A DNA stretch of 27,875 nt from Plicaturopsis crispa FD-325 SS-3 (Eukaryota; Basidiomycota; Agaricomycetes; Amylocorticiales; Amylocorticiaceae): NCBI GenBank assembly GCA_000827205.1, contig KN832561.1, positions 1,116,461 to 1,144,335 of the forward strand, given 5' to 3'. Numbering within the stretch: the stretch's first letter is position 1; each line of letters starts with the position of its first letter. Under the pieces are notes generated by a model that saw only the letters and a program-made list of their open reading frames with translations, had not been told where the DNA came from and made no database searches. A program made the translations under genes and the position numbers. Shown in pieces: positions 1 through 11,641 of this stretch.

Positions 1-2384
1 GGTGAAACCGTCGCGCCACAGGTCGAGTAAAACGCGCTCGGCACCCGAGGTTTGCAGTTCGGCACTGCCTGATTTGCCAGCCGCTCTATCGCGAGGAGGA
101 CAGTGCTTAGGTCGGTGGTATTATAGAAAAAGAAGTTCTTGGCGGTCTTAAAATGGTATACAAAAAACGTGGTCAGAATATTTAGCCTCCGAGCGATACG
201 AGTGGCTGGTTTTAGGAGCCTGGTGGTCCATTAGAAAAGACCGCCATTACCTTTTCGCTCCAGTCAGTAAGATTCAAACTCCGAAAGTCCCATTGTAATC
301 TCATTGCCACGAAGATTGCAACTCCGATTATAATGTGCGTTGAAACTTATCTCCTTCATTCAAACTCCATTCCAATTCAGACAGGGGTTTTCCATAATAA
401 TGCCATTAAAATGGGTCTAAAAGATTTCCGACAACGCGAGCCTCGAGGCTCGGATTTGAGGACACGCGTCTGATCTCCGGCTAGCGTCCGCATCCCCAGT
501 CTCAGATATTGTTTCACGAGCAGTTTATCGAAGGTACCAGCATCATAGCAATCAAATACATTATTTAAGGACTATAAATGTGATATCCTTAGAGCCATAG
601 CAAGTCGAAAGAGTCAAAACAATATTATGGTATGTGGCATCCTGATGAGCCCGATAATATGAGTAGGTGTCCGTCCAGTCCAGTCCACTAGTATGCGTAC
701 CATACCCATGCAATATGCGTCCGTGATTACTAAACTAATTTTCGATACGACGGTCGCCAGCGCCGCCGCCTCGATATCGATGGTCCTTAAACACGCGTTA
801 ATGGAAGGCTGGATCGAAGCCGAGCGTGCCGTGCCGATCCCGCACGACGCACTCGCCGCATTTTGTCGGACTGATTCGGATAGGATTGCGGACGGGTGGG
901 TTCATCAGCCGGATACAGGCGGGGTCCTTGCACGCTGTATGGGTGCCTCAGATGAGTGGTACTTCGAAAAAAAACTTGGACGATCTGCTCACCGACGTGC
1001 TCGTGTCGTCTGCTGAAGAGACAGTTTGGCCGAAGGCAGTCTTGAATGCGAGATGCCATCGATACGAAATGGCCGCAGGCGGTATGGTAGCGTCCGTCCA
1101 TGACCTGGATGCCATCCAGTGCGGTGTTTAGTCGCAGCTATGGGCAAAGAGGAAGATTCAATCAACATACGTTATGACACATGTTTGGGTTTATGGAGAG
1201 TTGGAGGCGACGCCTGGGTAGTTACTGGGCTTGAGGTGCGCATCGTACCCATTTAACTAGATAATAAAGGTCCGAAGCATTGCAGAGCGCGGGCGTGCGT
1301 GTCTGCCTCATTCACGAGCGTGTCCAGATCTTGGAGTCTCGCAAAGATGAATGCGAACCGGAGTGGGTCTATCCAGGTTGTGCAGCATGGCGGCCTATTG
1401 AGGCGTCCTCGTGCGTGATCGACTCCTCCGGGGGCCGGGAAGCTGGTGTCGATCTCCCTAACTCTAGCAGGTACGTTCCGGGAAGGGCGACTAGTAGGTC
1501 CAGTAGAGGGCGATCCACGGTGCCCTTTTATCTGAACACTGGCCTACGAGTGTTGTTGAGACAGCGGGAATCATGAGTGGGGCCTTTAAGTGTTATCAAG
1601 CTTTACATACCGACATAGCAAGCTCTAAGTTTTTGGGACGGCATTCATCGTGCCCACAGACTGGAATTCGTGTCCCCGGCATGAGTACCAAGAATCTGTA
1701 AAAATATTGTGAAATATTACATTGTGTCGAACACGAGGTATGCGGTGCGGTCAACTCGTGCCAATAACCAGGCTTCTACTCTGCGCCCTCTGATGGCTAC
1801 ACGGGGTTGACCATTGCCAGAATCTTGAGATATCATGGGGGTGCGCCTTTGGTCGTGAAATAAATAGCGTGTGCGTACCGAGGAGTGAAAGAAATTGATG
1901 CGGTACGTCTCATTTGACGAGTGTCCATTTCCCGCGAATTTGTGAGACGTGCACGATGCTGGCGCGCACCGATAAGCCGCCCATTATGCAGGTGGACCGC
2001 GGAAGTACTTACCCCTCTGGTTTTCCTGGCGATAGCCGAGTGCAAGAAGACTACTTCTGAGCAGAGCAGGCTTGCATGTCAACCAAACGGATGTTAAGCC
2101 ATGGCTCCGTGGGGAACGCATTAATTCTGGCGCGTGGCTTCGCGCTACCCCTTGGGCCTATAAACAGTAAGTATGCACATGTGAGCTGTCCGCACTAGAA
2201 GTATAGTGACGACGTACAGGAGCGGTGGAGTTGCCCCCGACGTCTACCGACAGGAACAACTCAGTTGCACCACTACTGAGCTAAGTCGCCGCATACCTGA
2301 ACGAGGCGTTCGCACACTTTTGTGACACGACAAAGAAGGTGAAATATAGCGCAGTGATCGAATACAAAATACGGCTGCCAGAAC
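1..2384. other. Gene-poor stretch with no supported gene
   Basis: Nothing here reads as a gene. The open frames (about 100 codons at 693-1016, 826-1131 and 1280-1576) resemble no family I know, overlap one another on both strands, and lack splice-linked continuation in a consistent frame. I see no strong tandem repeat, terminal repeat or RNA gene. It may be decayed intergenic DNA, or may belong to something left of the window. Confidence 0.5.
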
Positions 2385-2988
2385 TCATCCACGACGGAGG
2401 CGGATGGCTTTCACGAGCTGCACATTTTTCCGCACCTTTGCAGCACATAATTAGGACACCATCCTTGGCACGGAAACTGATTACACGTACCTCTGCCGCA
2501 AACCGCCTTCTCCAACGCACGCTCCGTAGCCTTCTGCGCTTCACGCCCTTCTTCTCGTGCCTACTCTGCGATCTAATTTCTCTCCACATATTATTCCCTC
2601 TTAACCTGCGCATTAGTCGGTTATACGCCTCCGCGACGGCACCATCCCGAACCGCCACAGTGCGACCTTAAGGAGGCTTGTTATCGGTGTTTCGTCTTTG
2701 CAGACCTGATCACATACCTGCGTAGGGTCCTGGTGGCTTCGGTAGATATTTCAATGCATTGTCGGACTGTATCTTCCACAGTGCCTCCGGTGATAGACTG
2801 AATGCTTTCGTCTGTTCCGGATCCGGCACATTTGCGTTATGGAGTATAAAGTCCCATCCACTGTCCCTTTTCTCGGCGAAAGAGCGCACATGAGGTGCGC
2901 ATGCATATGGGAGCTTTGCGCGGGGTAGAGACAGCGAGATTTGACGCGCGACTGCAGGACGACAGCTCTGTGTTATTGCTCTCAGCAT
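2385..2988 (-). CDS. mrp21: Mitochondrial ribosomal protein bS21m (small subunit)
   Basis: Component of the mitochondrial small ribosomal subunit. Three exons join in phase: 2718-2988, 2491-2666 and 2385-2435, giving 165 aa. The C-terminal half carries the S21 signature: an AEAYNRLMRRLRGNN segment, then a strongly basic run (HEKKGVKRRRLRSVRWRRR), ending in VQLVKAIRLRRG before TGA. The first about 50 residues are Arg/Ser-rich with few acids, as expected of a mitochondrial targeting sequence. The frame is also open four codons further upstream, but from GTG; the first ATG is at 2988. Introns are 51 and 55 nt with GTATGT and GTACGT donors. The gene diverges from the RWD gene over 192 bp, so a shared promoter is likely. 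The S21 assignment rests on sequence seen plus family knowledge; the symbol follows yeast MRP21. Confidence 0.9.
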
Positions 2989-3180
2989 GGTGAAATGCAC
3001 CTGCGCTTGGAGGCGCTACGTGAAGCCCAGCGTGATATGAAAAACGCAGGAAAGCACCGCGTGAGGGAGTAGGAAGGCACTAGTAGTAGTAGAGGTAGAA
3101 TGCGAGCTGCGCGACAGCAACTTTGAATTTCGGCAAAGCCGCAAAATGGAACGGAATCGGAACTCGGATTGCTTCACGAC
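2989..3180. promoter_or_regulatory. Bidirectional promoter region between bS21m and the RWD gene
   Basis: These 192 bp separate two divergent start codons, so both promoters and 5' leaders must lie here. It contains a short TAG-trinucleotide run near 3081-3093. I see no clear TATA box. The call is inference from gene arrangement only. Confidence 0.55.
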
Positions 3181-4251
3181 ATGTCCTCCGATGTCCTGCT
3201 CGAAGAATATGAGGTCGGGCTCCCTAATTATTCGATTTGTACGCTGGACCTAACCAAAATGCACATGCCCAGGTCCTCGAGTCGATATATCCCACGGAGC
3301 TCGAAAGTTTGTCGTTGATCTGTATTAACTGTGGTCAGGTCCACTGAGGCTCATTGGAAGAAATATCCGAAAGGGACATACGCATCGATGTTGAACCGGA
3401 CGAGGTAGTCGATGGCCTTGATGAATGCACGTAGCCAAACTAGACCTTTCACCTGTGCCATATTTTGACAGTCTAACAGTGAAACTATCCCTGGGCGTCC
3501 ATTACCCGGACGGATACCCTGATGTACTGCCCGACTTGTCATTAGATGCTGTCGAGGGTACACTCGAAGACTCGGAACGAACTACATTGCTTGATGAGCT
3601 CAAGACCATGGTACGTGGCTACCCCGACTATCTACCTGACGGTCACCAAAGTTTCCGCGTACAGGGAGAAGATAATATCGGGATGGCCATGACGTTCACT
3701 CTTGTGTCCCATTTACGAGAGCGGCTCGCATCCCTTGTCCAAGTAAGAGCTGTAAATCGACAGCGGGCAGAAATGGAGAAGGAGCGGAAGGCTTTGGAGG
3801 TAAGTAACACTGAGCGGACTTTCCACGCGTACCCAGGACATTCGCACTTTATTCGCATTTGACAGGAGGAGGAAGCTCGGACTCGCGGTACCCCTGTAAC
3901 TGTCGAGAGTTTCAGGGCTTGGAAAATCAAATTCGACAAGGAGCTTGCGGCGATAAAAGCTCGCGAGGAAGAGGAACGATTTAAGGGCTTGTCGCCCAAA
4001 GAGCGTGAAGAAATTAAGAGGATCGCCACTCGACCAAGTGGTGAGTATCCGCTATCCAACTCGTCGGACATGGTGCGAGCGATCCTCATGTATCACCAGG
4101 GCGGCAATTGTTCGAACGTGACACCACCCTGGAAGAGGACAACCTCATGGAGGAGGGTACGGTCTCGGTCGACTTCAGTCAGTACGAAAGGAACAGGAAT
4201 TCGGGTAGCGATGATGAGGACGAGGGTATCACCTTCAGCGACAGTGATTGA
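3181..4251 (+). CDS. gir2: RWD-domain protein, Gir2/RWDD1-like
   Basis: Seven exons (3181-3213, 3273-3306, 3349-3430, 3472-3610, 3665-3799, 3866-4040, 4100-4251) give 249 aa with every phase consistent. The N-terminal about 110 residues form an RWD domain: EEYEVLESIYPTELE, then VKLSLGVHYPDGYPDVLPDLSL containing the family's YPxxxP motif, then GMAMTFTLVSHLRERL. A charged coiled coil follows, then an ESFRAWKIKFDKELAA segment typical of Gir2/RWDD1, and an acidic tail (SDDEDEGITFSDSD). In yeast, Gir2 binds the GTPase Rbg2 and Gcn1 at ribosomes; a similar cytoplasmic translation-linked role is inferred. The first donor is the non-standard GTCGGG. The intron at 3431-3471 is only 41 nt, and the 54-nt intron at 3611-3664 is stop-free in frame. 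Confidence 0.88.
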
Positions 4252-4434
4252 GCGCATATTTATCGTCACATCTGTCTCATTTCACTGTATTGGTACGCCA
4301 CACAGAATATGTACTGCTCTCTGTACACATATCACATATCCATCCGCACATTGGAGGTGAAGTCACGTTGCTAAAAAAAATCTATCTGAATTGCAAGGTG
4401 CAAAGCCCGTTATTGTAGTACACGCTCTATGCGA
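4252..4434. other. Convergent 3' region
   Basis: The RWD gene and the alpha/beta-hydrolase gene end toward each other here with 183 bp between stop codons. Both 3' UTRs and polyadenylation signals must sit in it, possibly overlapping. An A-rich stretch lies at about 4373-4381. Confidence 0.5.
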
Positions 4435-6407
4435 TTAAAGGCCAGCGAGGAACCCCTCGCCATCTGTGCCCATGAGAATACCGCCACCTTCAAGCTCGTA
4501 GCAGCCAAGATGCAGCCTATCATCCCCTTCCTCCTTGATGTACCCATCGACCTCGCGTAATGGCCGTCCCCGGGTCTTGTTGTAAACGAGGTCGGTGCCG
4601 ACCGCGTGCAGCCATTCGAGGACTGGCTTCGTGATCCACCGCCTGTCCCCAGCCTCGAACCATCCCAAGTGCCCACCCTTCGCGGTCAACACCATCGCGC
4701 AGAGCCCGTTTCCGCCCGCGTTCATGGGCACCTTCTGGACTACAGGGTCATCCGCGGCGTTGATCGCAAGGAACGGTACGCCCACGTCAGCAACGACCTT
4801 GTGCGTCGAGGCCCATCGATAGTAGTCCTCCGCCTTGTCGAGCGGAAACACGCCATGGGGACGGTCGGTGCCACCGAAGAATCTGGTCATCGCGTTGTCA
4901 AAGTCTTCGAGGGTCGGGCCCTTGAGGTTCAAGGCTACAGATATTTGTTGGGCGCAGCCGCGCTCGGTGAACTTGATCATGGACGATGCGTTGATTCGAA
5001 CCAGGTTGACAAGATTCCTGCCCAGGGTCTTCGCATAGACATTGCGGCTCACGAAATCACCCTTAAGACTGTATAGAGAGTTAGGATATTTCAGTTATCA
5101 GTTCTGGTAAGGCTAAGTACGAACGCGTCGTTGTTTGCTTTCAGATCCCAAGGCTAAAATGCATCATTAGCCGAGCGATGATGCTTGAGATAAAGAGCGA
5201 CTTACACATCCCAAAGATACGCCCGCCACTAAACGACTGTTGGGGCCCTCCTCTGCTAGATATTTCACTAGCACATTGGCTCCAAGAGAGAAACCAACTC
5301 CTAGGAACGGAGCGTTCGGATACCGCTTGGTGATGTAGAATAATGCTTGACGGATGTCATCTGTGTGGCCGGCAGAATATAGCTGCGGACTTGTGATGGG
5401 AACGCCGGCACCTAAACGATGATCCAACGATGTCAGGGCATCTATCCGTTTCGAATGGATGGTGGGTTGCGAACGTACAACCGCGGAAGTTGACGACAAC
5501 GGCACGATATCCTAGGCCACCCTCTGCTACTGGTCGGCAAGCAGGCGCTAATATGGCCCGTACGTATGCTTCATAAGAACCTACCGGACAGACTTGAGTA
5601 AGATATATTTGTCCGCCGAAACATAGATTGCACAGACCTCCTGTAAGACCGTGCAGAACGACAATGACAGGTGTATCCTCTTTCATATGCCGTTGTTCTT
5701 CGAAAGGAGGAGTGAAATCGAGACCACTTCAATTCATCAGTGCATCGTCAACAACCGCACGATTGACAGGCAGACAGTGCTACTCACAGAGTTCCACCAT
5801 CGACGAGCCGTATACATTTTCTAAGGACTGGATTAATGCTTTACCCCGCGGACTCGTTAAATGAAAATGCACACCTCTCGTAGACAACTTTGTCTACCTT
5901 GGAAAAATCGCCAACAACGCACCAACCAGTCTGAAGATGTCCGCTGCAGTAACATCAGTCCTCGGAGTTCCTATACATCCCAACAGTGGACACGCACTTG
6001 AATAGCCACCAAGCGGGTTTAAACTCGTTGTGTAGACTCGGACACCGCTGCTCTACGAACGCTCGCAACGAAGTTTGCTCGACCTCCTCCTCATCTGTCC
6101 CGTCCTTGGAAGTTGTAGACTTCTTGATTGGGAAGTAGTTCGGCTCGTCTGGGTAGTGTATCTTGGGGATGCGGGACGTCTCGTAGGTGCTGAGCAGGGC
6201 ACCCATGACTGCGACGCCCAGAGCCCCGAGGAACAGTGTCAGAAAGAAAGCCAGCGCGACTCAGATGAACGGGGACGTTAAATAACGAGAGGAAGAGAGA
6301 TGCATCTCAGACAGGGTATCATCGTTATTGTTAAAAGGAATCCCCGTGCCCGTGCGTGAGCAACGGATCGTCGGGAATCGCGGCTGGCTTCCGGAGAACT
6401 TGGACAT
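4435..6407 (-). CDS. YheT/EMB8-family alpha/beta hydrolase with N-terminal membrane anchor
   Basis: Probable esterase/lipase of the group containing bacterial YheT, plant EMB8 and yeast Eht1/Eeb1/Ymr210w. Exons: 6365-6407 (tentative), 5998-6259, 5875-5943, 5788-5820, 5638-5726, 5479-5580, 5206-5411, 5125-5153, 4435-5068; about 488 aa, all phases consistent. Landmarks are PAWWLFNGHLQTG, HGLTGG (oxyanion region), nucleophile Ser241 in GVGFSLGAN, catalytic Asp at about 384-385 in NAADDPVV, and His411 in GGHLGWF. A hydrophobic helix (LALAFFLTLFLGALGVAV) near the N terminus suggests a membrane anchor. The first exon uses a weak GTTGCT donor; if wrong, the first safe Met is at 6206 and the protein has 456 aa. 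The 29-nt exon at 5125-5153 has a GTTCGT donor. Substrate unknown; medium-chain esters are known for the yeast relatives. Confidence 0.85.
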
Positions 6408-7651
6408 GTTTTCTGAATCCTTCCCTGCTCCCTGCTCGACTGCTCTCATCCTGATTCCATGCACATTCTGCGGGAGCCGCTCATAGATAAAGCACAGACC
6501 GTCTCGCAGGGTGCACTCTCTATGTGCCGATTTTTGTCAAAGTATCACTCCGGATAGAACTCAACGCGTAGCGGCTCTTGTCTCATGACACTCGTGCTAC
6601 AGAGGTTAGGCTGGCAGCCTTATTGTTATTACCCAATCTTATCTCGGAGCCTGCACTGGTACCCGACATATACTGTCGTGGAACGTCCGGACGAGGAATC
6701 AGAGGACAAATTTAGGCCTCCGTAGGCCTTCAGGCCTCATTCGACTTACGCTAGCGCACTGCGCCCGCTGGATATGATGGCGTTATTCCACACCACAAGG
6801 TAAGCCTCCTGGTACTGTAGTCCGTGATAATACCTGAACGTCTTCTTGATTCCCATACTTATGCTGTCTGACCGACCGCATCGGACACTGGTACCATATC
6901 CGTACTTTCACAGGACCTCGACGCACGGCCGTGGACGGTCAACCGGTATCTAATCCGCTGAACAGCCACCAGCCCTACGCTCTGGCACACGTTGGCATAC
7001 ATGCCAGAGACTACAGGCTACCAATCTCGAAATTTCTGATAGCTCTGGATCGCCGCCGCACCGGTGTGTTGCCAACTCTAAATCGTCCACTCTTGGGCTG
7101 TTCTTGGGAGTATGGCGAAGAACGCACTACCGCTTAATCACTTTCTGGAAACTCGTCAGCTCTCGTACTTGTCCTGATTATATGTAGTTTCTCGCCGCTA
7201 AATTCACAAAGATTTGGTGAATTTATGCGCCACAGATTGACCGCAGGACAATTAAACTTTCAAGGTTGGCCGGAAGTTTTCTTGTTTGGGATGATTTCTC
7301 GGCGCGCCCACACAAGCAGCGTCGCGGCGCGCGTTTTGTCTTCACTGATCCTCTCGACTCTCATCTGGATCCCGCTGGGCACACTATTCGCAGCTAAATA
7401 ACGTATTGGTGCCCATCGATTTCGCATCAGCGCTACTACGCCTTTCGAGTGCCATCCAAATCGTGTAGACGCTCAAATTGTCTGGCAAATGTCCTTGTTC
7501 AAGGTCGTGCGGTGTCGCGTTAGTGTTTCTTTCGTTCGTAGCATCGGACGCGTTTTTTCTAGGTTGCTCATCTTTCGCGGCCAATACGCGTCTAGTACTT
7601 TGACAACTCAGGTCGCCCGGTTCATCCCTACTGCCCAAAACGATTTTGTAG
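6408..7651. other. Long intergenic region, no supported gene
   Basis: About 1.2 kb without a convincing gene. It should hold the hydrolase promoter (left) and the 5' end of the next gene (right). An ATG-initiated frame from 7489 (87 codons) may contribute a first exon to the coiled-coil gene, but I could not join it in phase. A 9-bp perfect inverted repeat lies at 7199-7225. Confidence 0.45.
7199..7225. repeat. Perfect 9-bp inverted repeat
   Basis: TAAATTCAC at 7199-7207 is matched by its exact reverse complement at 7217-7225, with a 9-nt spacer. It lies in intergenic DNA upstream of the coiled-coil gene. It could be a dyad-symmetric protein-binding site or chance in AT-rich DNA. Confidence 0.5.
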
Positions 7652-9305
7652 GTGTGTATATCTCCCTGTCCGTTTGCTCGGAAACAGCTAATCAAGCTCT
7701 TCAGCTTTCTTCACCCATCGGACCCAGGGTGGGACAATGGAATCGACAATGAGGCGTATTACAGTGCGAAGAACAAAGGTATCCTAATTTCACCTGGAGC
7801 TCGGTCGACGACGACGTACCAATCCCATAAACGCCGCTCGTCTCCCCTGGTCGCGCAAACGGACCTCTTCAAACGTGACGCCCATATTGATGTCAATGAA
7901 TCTCGGCGACGCAGCGTGAACTACGACGTGGATGACGGCCATTCGCATCGAAATGTCGACCCCCGCAGTCTGAGTCGCGATGCAAGACCATATCACGCTC
8001 GCGGACTTTCTATCTCCTCACAGGACGACAGGCCACACTTCCCCTCTGAAAACAAAGGAAAAACACGGCGAATGGTACGCGTTTTAATGCTATTTTCTCT
8101 CGCTATATTACGGCTCATGATATTGTCGATGATAGGCGTCCAACGACGATCTTAGATCGAATATGGGGACACGTTTTCATGATATGAGACAAAAACCCAC
8201 CGCAGAGCCAGCACACGACCGCGTAGGAAATCCTGCATCGTCCGCCTTTCGAAATGGTGCTCAGGCAGCACCAATCCTTGTGGATACCCCCCCTTCAGCG
8301 CCGTTGAATCTCCCAGAAGAAAGCTTGAATGACGTCGCCAAAATTATTCACCTCTTCCGAAGCATGGCCAAGTAGATGGTTCCCCTCGATCGATTCGATT
8401 GGACACTGAGGAGTGCGTTTTTAGATTGTCCAGCGATGCCGTTCAAAATACGATGGCCTACGAGAGCGAGGCAAAGAAAATGCAGACGTACACCGAACTG
8501 TCCGACGCCTTGTCCAAAGTGTCCCCCTCAGCAATGGGCGCTGTCTCAGCCTCTCTTACCGACATCGTCGCCCGTCACGCACAGTGCAAGGAGCACGTCG
8601 ACCGAGGCTTCCAATCCCTCGAGGAAGTCTGGCAGGAAGTATTTGGCGTCTTCGTCAAGGGCGTCACCCAAACAATCGATACAAAAATGGAGAGCGCCTT
8701 AGCAGCCATGAAAGTAGAGTGCGAGGCTGCGGTCAAGAACATTGCAGAATCTGGTGCTGCGACTCTAGCAGCTACTCTAGCCGCTCAGGCAGCGGCTGCG
8801 AAAACCCGGAGGACGACTCCCACGGGACCCAGTGCCTATGTTGAGGAACGGCGGGACCGCGAAAAAAATAGGACTCGCGGTCGTACGGATGGAGAGTATC
8901 TCAACCATTCGCGGACCGAGACGCGTGATCGCAGCCGCAGTCCTAGATCTAAAGAGCGCAAGCGCCGCCGCCCTTCCCTTGAACCCAGGTCGGAGAAGCG
9001 ACCCAAAATTGAGGAGGCGCCCGAGTCCCGCTTGATCGAGACGAATGTGCTCGAGGAGATGAGGTTGAAGATGGCAGCGCAGGAGGAACGGCTGAGGGCG
9101 CTGGCGAAAGAGAATAACGACGTGAGTCACGAATCCTTCTGAGCGAATATGTGCCTGCTAACATATACGCTGTGTCTTCAAGCTAAAATCGTCTATGGCA
9201 AAACAAATGGCTGCACACTCACCGCAACCCTCCTCTTCAAATTCCGTGGCGTCAGGCATCGAGCGGCCTATTCCGTCGTTCGCTGGAATTAACACGCAAC
9301 GCTAG
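7652..9305 (+). CDS. Arg/Ser-rich coiled-coil protein, probably nuclear (5' end unresolved)
   Basis: I do not recognise a family. Exons 8136-8371, 8425-9121 and 9183-9305 are well supported by phase and splice sites (GTAGAT, GTGAGT donors; TGCTAAC-type branch site in the last intron). An open frame from about 7652 to 8074 (donor GTACGC) joins in phase but starts at GTG and contains no ATG before its last codon, so one or more upstream exons are missing. The joined frame is about 492 aa. Features are an Arg/Ser/Asp-rich N-terminal part, a predicted helical middle (VSPSAMGAVSASLTDIV through an Ala-rich TLAATLAAQAAAAKTRR), a basic RS-like stretch (RDRSRSPRSKERKRRRP) that looks like a nuclear localisation signal, and a coiled coil (EEMRLKMAAQEERLRALAKE). 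A chromatin or RNA-processing role is possible but only inferred. Confidence 0.6.
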
Positions 9306-9655
9306 TAGACTTGTGGCTCTTTTACTTTCACTCTCTCGGAGACGTGATTTGATGTCCGAGGTTCGTCCCAAGATACCTAACTCTCGTCGACACCAGCGCA
9401 TTTTGCAGCACCATATTTATACCACCATGATCGTGTACTTGTCCAGGACTCCGACCTTGCTCCGGCCATTCTTGTAGCTCGAACTTGTCTTCATCACAAC
9501 CATGCATCATCGACGTTCACCTCAAATAGTACATATATGTAGTGCGGGCATTCGCGTTGCATTTGTGTGACTCTGTATCGAATATAGTGATTAGAACATT
9601 TGGCATTCGTTGGGTTTGGCGTTGTATAAATCAAAGCCCCCAGGTACAGCAATTT
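9306..9655. other. Convergent 3' region, no gene seen
   Basis: The coiled-coil gene and the SET gene converge across these 350 bp. I see no further coding segment and no repeat. It presumably contains both 3' UTRs. Confidence 0.5.
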
Positions 9656-11284
9656 CTAGAATTGCTCCCCGTCCCGAATGCTCTGCGTAACAGCGGATGC
9701 GACGATAACTTCCTCGTCCCAGAGTAGTCGGATATTGTTGCATGCCCAATCAAACCACGGCGGAGCGTCTGTACGTCGTGAGATTGTCGGGCGTCTCTGA
9801 GCTCGCTCGGTTATGCGATCGCATATGTCTACGAGCGTACGCCTCCAGGCCTCCTCGTTTGCATCGGAGACCGTATCTCGGCGGCCCATCAGGGTGTCCC
9901 GCCAGTCATCCAATTCGGCGGAAGGATCTATGTGCAAGAGTCGCAGTGCAGCGACGAGGCGAAACGACGGGTGGGCAGGTGCGGGGGATGTGTGCATCGT
10001 CCAGTCCCTTTCATTCAGTCAATTGGTTTCGTCAGAATGGAAAAGGGCCGCATGCGACTTACCCCCAGTAGCCTTCATCCCGGAGGGTTTCTTCGATCCA
10101 CGATTTTGTTGGCCGGTTCCGAATGTGCCATTCGACTAGGTCTTGTACCTCAACTTCGCGGTCCATTTCAATGCTCGGGATTTGCGGAGCGTCGTTTATG
10201 AAGCCATATTCGACGAACAATGTCCGGTTGCAGTGAAGGCCGTATGTTAAATACAGTTCTTGTCCTTTCGGAACTATCGCGTTACTTGGCGAGAGCAATG
10301 TAAAATCTTCGGCCGCTTTTCTTCGTCTGGGGGCGATATTCCATATTTCGGCATCCGACGAGAGGGGCAACATGTGAGGCAGATGGGCGGTGTGATTGGC
10401 AAAATCCAAGACGGGACATAGGGTGAAATTGTCAGGATGTGATTGGGGGTCTTTGAGGCGATGATATATACAACGCGTATTCACTTGAATTGCTGTGAGA
10501 CATGTCGACTACTCCACGGAGCCTGAGGATCCACTGACCATTCAGCCATGCCCAAACAAAGTCATTGATCAGATGGCTTTCCAGTGAGTCCGATTTATTC
10601 GAAACCTCTGGGTGAGTCGCCTATATGCAGATCAGTAATAATATGCACCATGATCATACCGCACACACCATGTATTCACGCACTATTCGCCAATCTTCCG
10701 AAAATTTGGCGTGCAATTTTTCCAATGCTGCCAGGGTACTGGGTGGAAGACTTTGCACGAGTTCATCCTCGACTGTTGAAGAGCGTCGTTTCACGAGCCA
10801 TGAAAGAGGATGGCTGTCAAAATCACGAGGTAGCACGGATATGTACGGTCCAAAGAGAGGGTCCGGGGACTCGCCGTCGGCGGCAGGACGATTTAAGAGA
10901 AGATGCAAAGATAGGACCTGACTTGCTGAAAGTAGATGTAGGTTTCCTGTCGGATAGTTGTCCTGGAGGGTCTTGATATTCATCAAAGCGCTGGAAGGTA
11001 CTGTAAAAAGTGGCGTCGAAGGCTGAGACCATTGTTTAAATCTTGAGTACGTCCGAGGAAGGGGAGTATCATACAGGGCATTCCGTTAGAGCGAAGAGCC
11101 CGTTTCCTGCGCCTTTGGTGGGATAGTCAGTGAGGATGCTCAATAGCAGATAAATTACTACTCAACCAGGTCTGGCTCTGCATTCCACCAATAAATCCTC
11201 GGAACCGACTTTCATACCGTGACTCTCTAGCCAGCAAAGTAGGTTCCCCCACCTGCTTAGCTTCGCTGTCTCCGCGACGCTCAT
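9656..11284 (-). CDS. SET-domain protein lysine methyltransferase (SETD4/RKM type)
   Basis: Six exons (11167-11284, 11075-11112, 10669-11022, 10539-10605, 10063-10483, 9656-10007) give 449 aa. The SET domain is interrupted by an insert, as in Rubisco-LSMT/SETD4/Rkm enzymes: GAGNGLFAL (residues about 40-48) binds AdoMet, CPVLDFANH (His223) is the NHxx motif, and QELYLTYG (Tyr273) holds the catalytic-type tyrosine, followed by NRTLFVEYGF. The C-terminal helical part (EGYWGDWTMHTSPAPAHPSFRLVAALRLL) matches the substrate-binding region of fungal relatives. All core motifs are present, so it should be active; known yeast relatives methylate ribosomal proteins, eEF1A or other non-histone targets, but the substrate here is unknown. 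One intron uses a CAGAG acceptor, chosen because CAG|AG breaks frame. It diverges from the SDR gene. Confidence 0.88.
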
Positions 11285-11641
11285 GTTGCTGCACGTCCAA
11301 GCAAACGTTGACCGAGGTATATTTCCACCGCCGAAGGAGTTGTCACCGGAACAAGCGCAGATTTTGACCGGTTTCGTGGCACTTGGTGGACACGCTCAAC
11401 AACACAGCGAACACAGCGAACCTCTGGCTCCTCGGTGTCGTCTGCAGAATTCTCGAGCAGTATGAAAGGGCTGGCGACTAAGGCTCAGAGAATGGCGTCT
11501 TACACCAAGATCGTTCGGACGCGTCCCCCCGATGCAATGGCCACCCGATTTGGAACAGATAACTCTCGACTGCTGTCGTTCGCGCACCCACGGATTACCC
11601 TTGCAAGTCGACCACCACCACGACCCAGCTTTTGTAGAAAT
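11285..11641. promoter_or_regulatory. Bidirectional promoter region, SET and SDR genes
   Basis: The two start codons face away from each other over 357 bp. An open frame in phase with the SDR gene extends back to about 11435, with in-frame ATGs at 11462, 11492, 11534 and 11552. Its translation is basic and Ser-rich, so an extended N terminus cannot be excluded. Regulatory content is inferred from layout only. Confidence 0.5.

Noticed and set aside
645-690. CTGATGAG core reminiscent of a hammerhead ribozyme
   Set aside because: The required CGAAAC-type second core block and flanking stems are not found at suitable spacing.
693-1576. Plus-strand frames of about 100 codons (693-1016, 826-1131, 1280-1576)
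   Set aside because: They overlap in different frames, have no recognisable motif and no consistent splice continuation.
2989-3000. Upstream GTG extension of bS21m (four extra codons)
   Set aside because: GTG is not a normal start in nuclear fungal genes; the ATG at 2988 is four codons downstream and gives a normal targeting sequence.
11435-11641. N-terminal extension of the SDR gene, possibly a mitochondrial presequence
   Set aside because: The frame is open, but the family starts just before beta-1 and the region doubles as the promoter shared with the SET gene. Kept only as an alternative.
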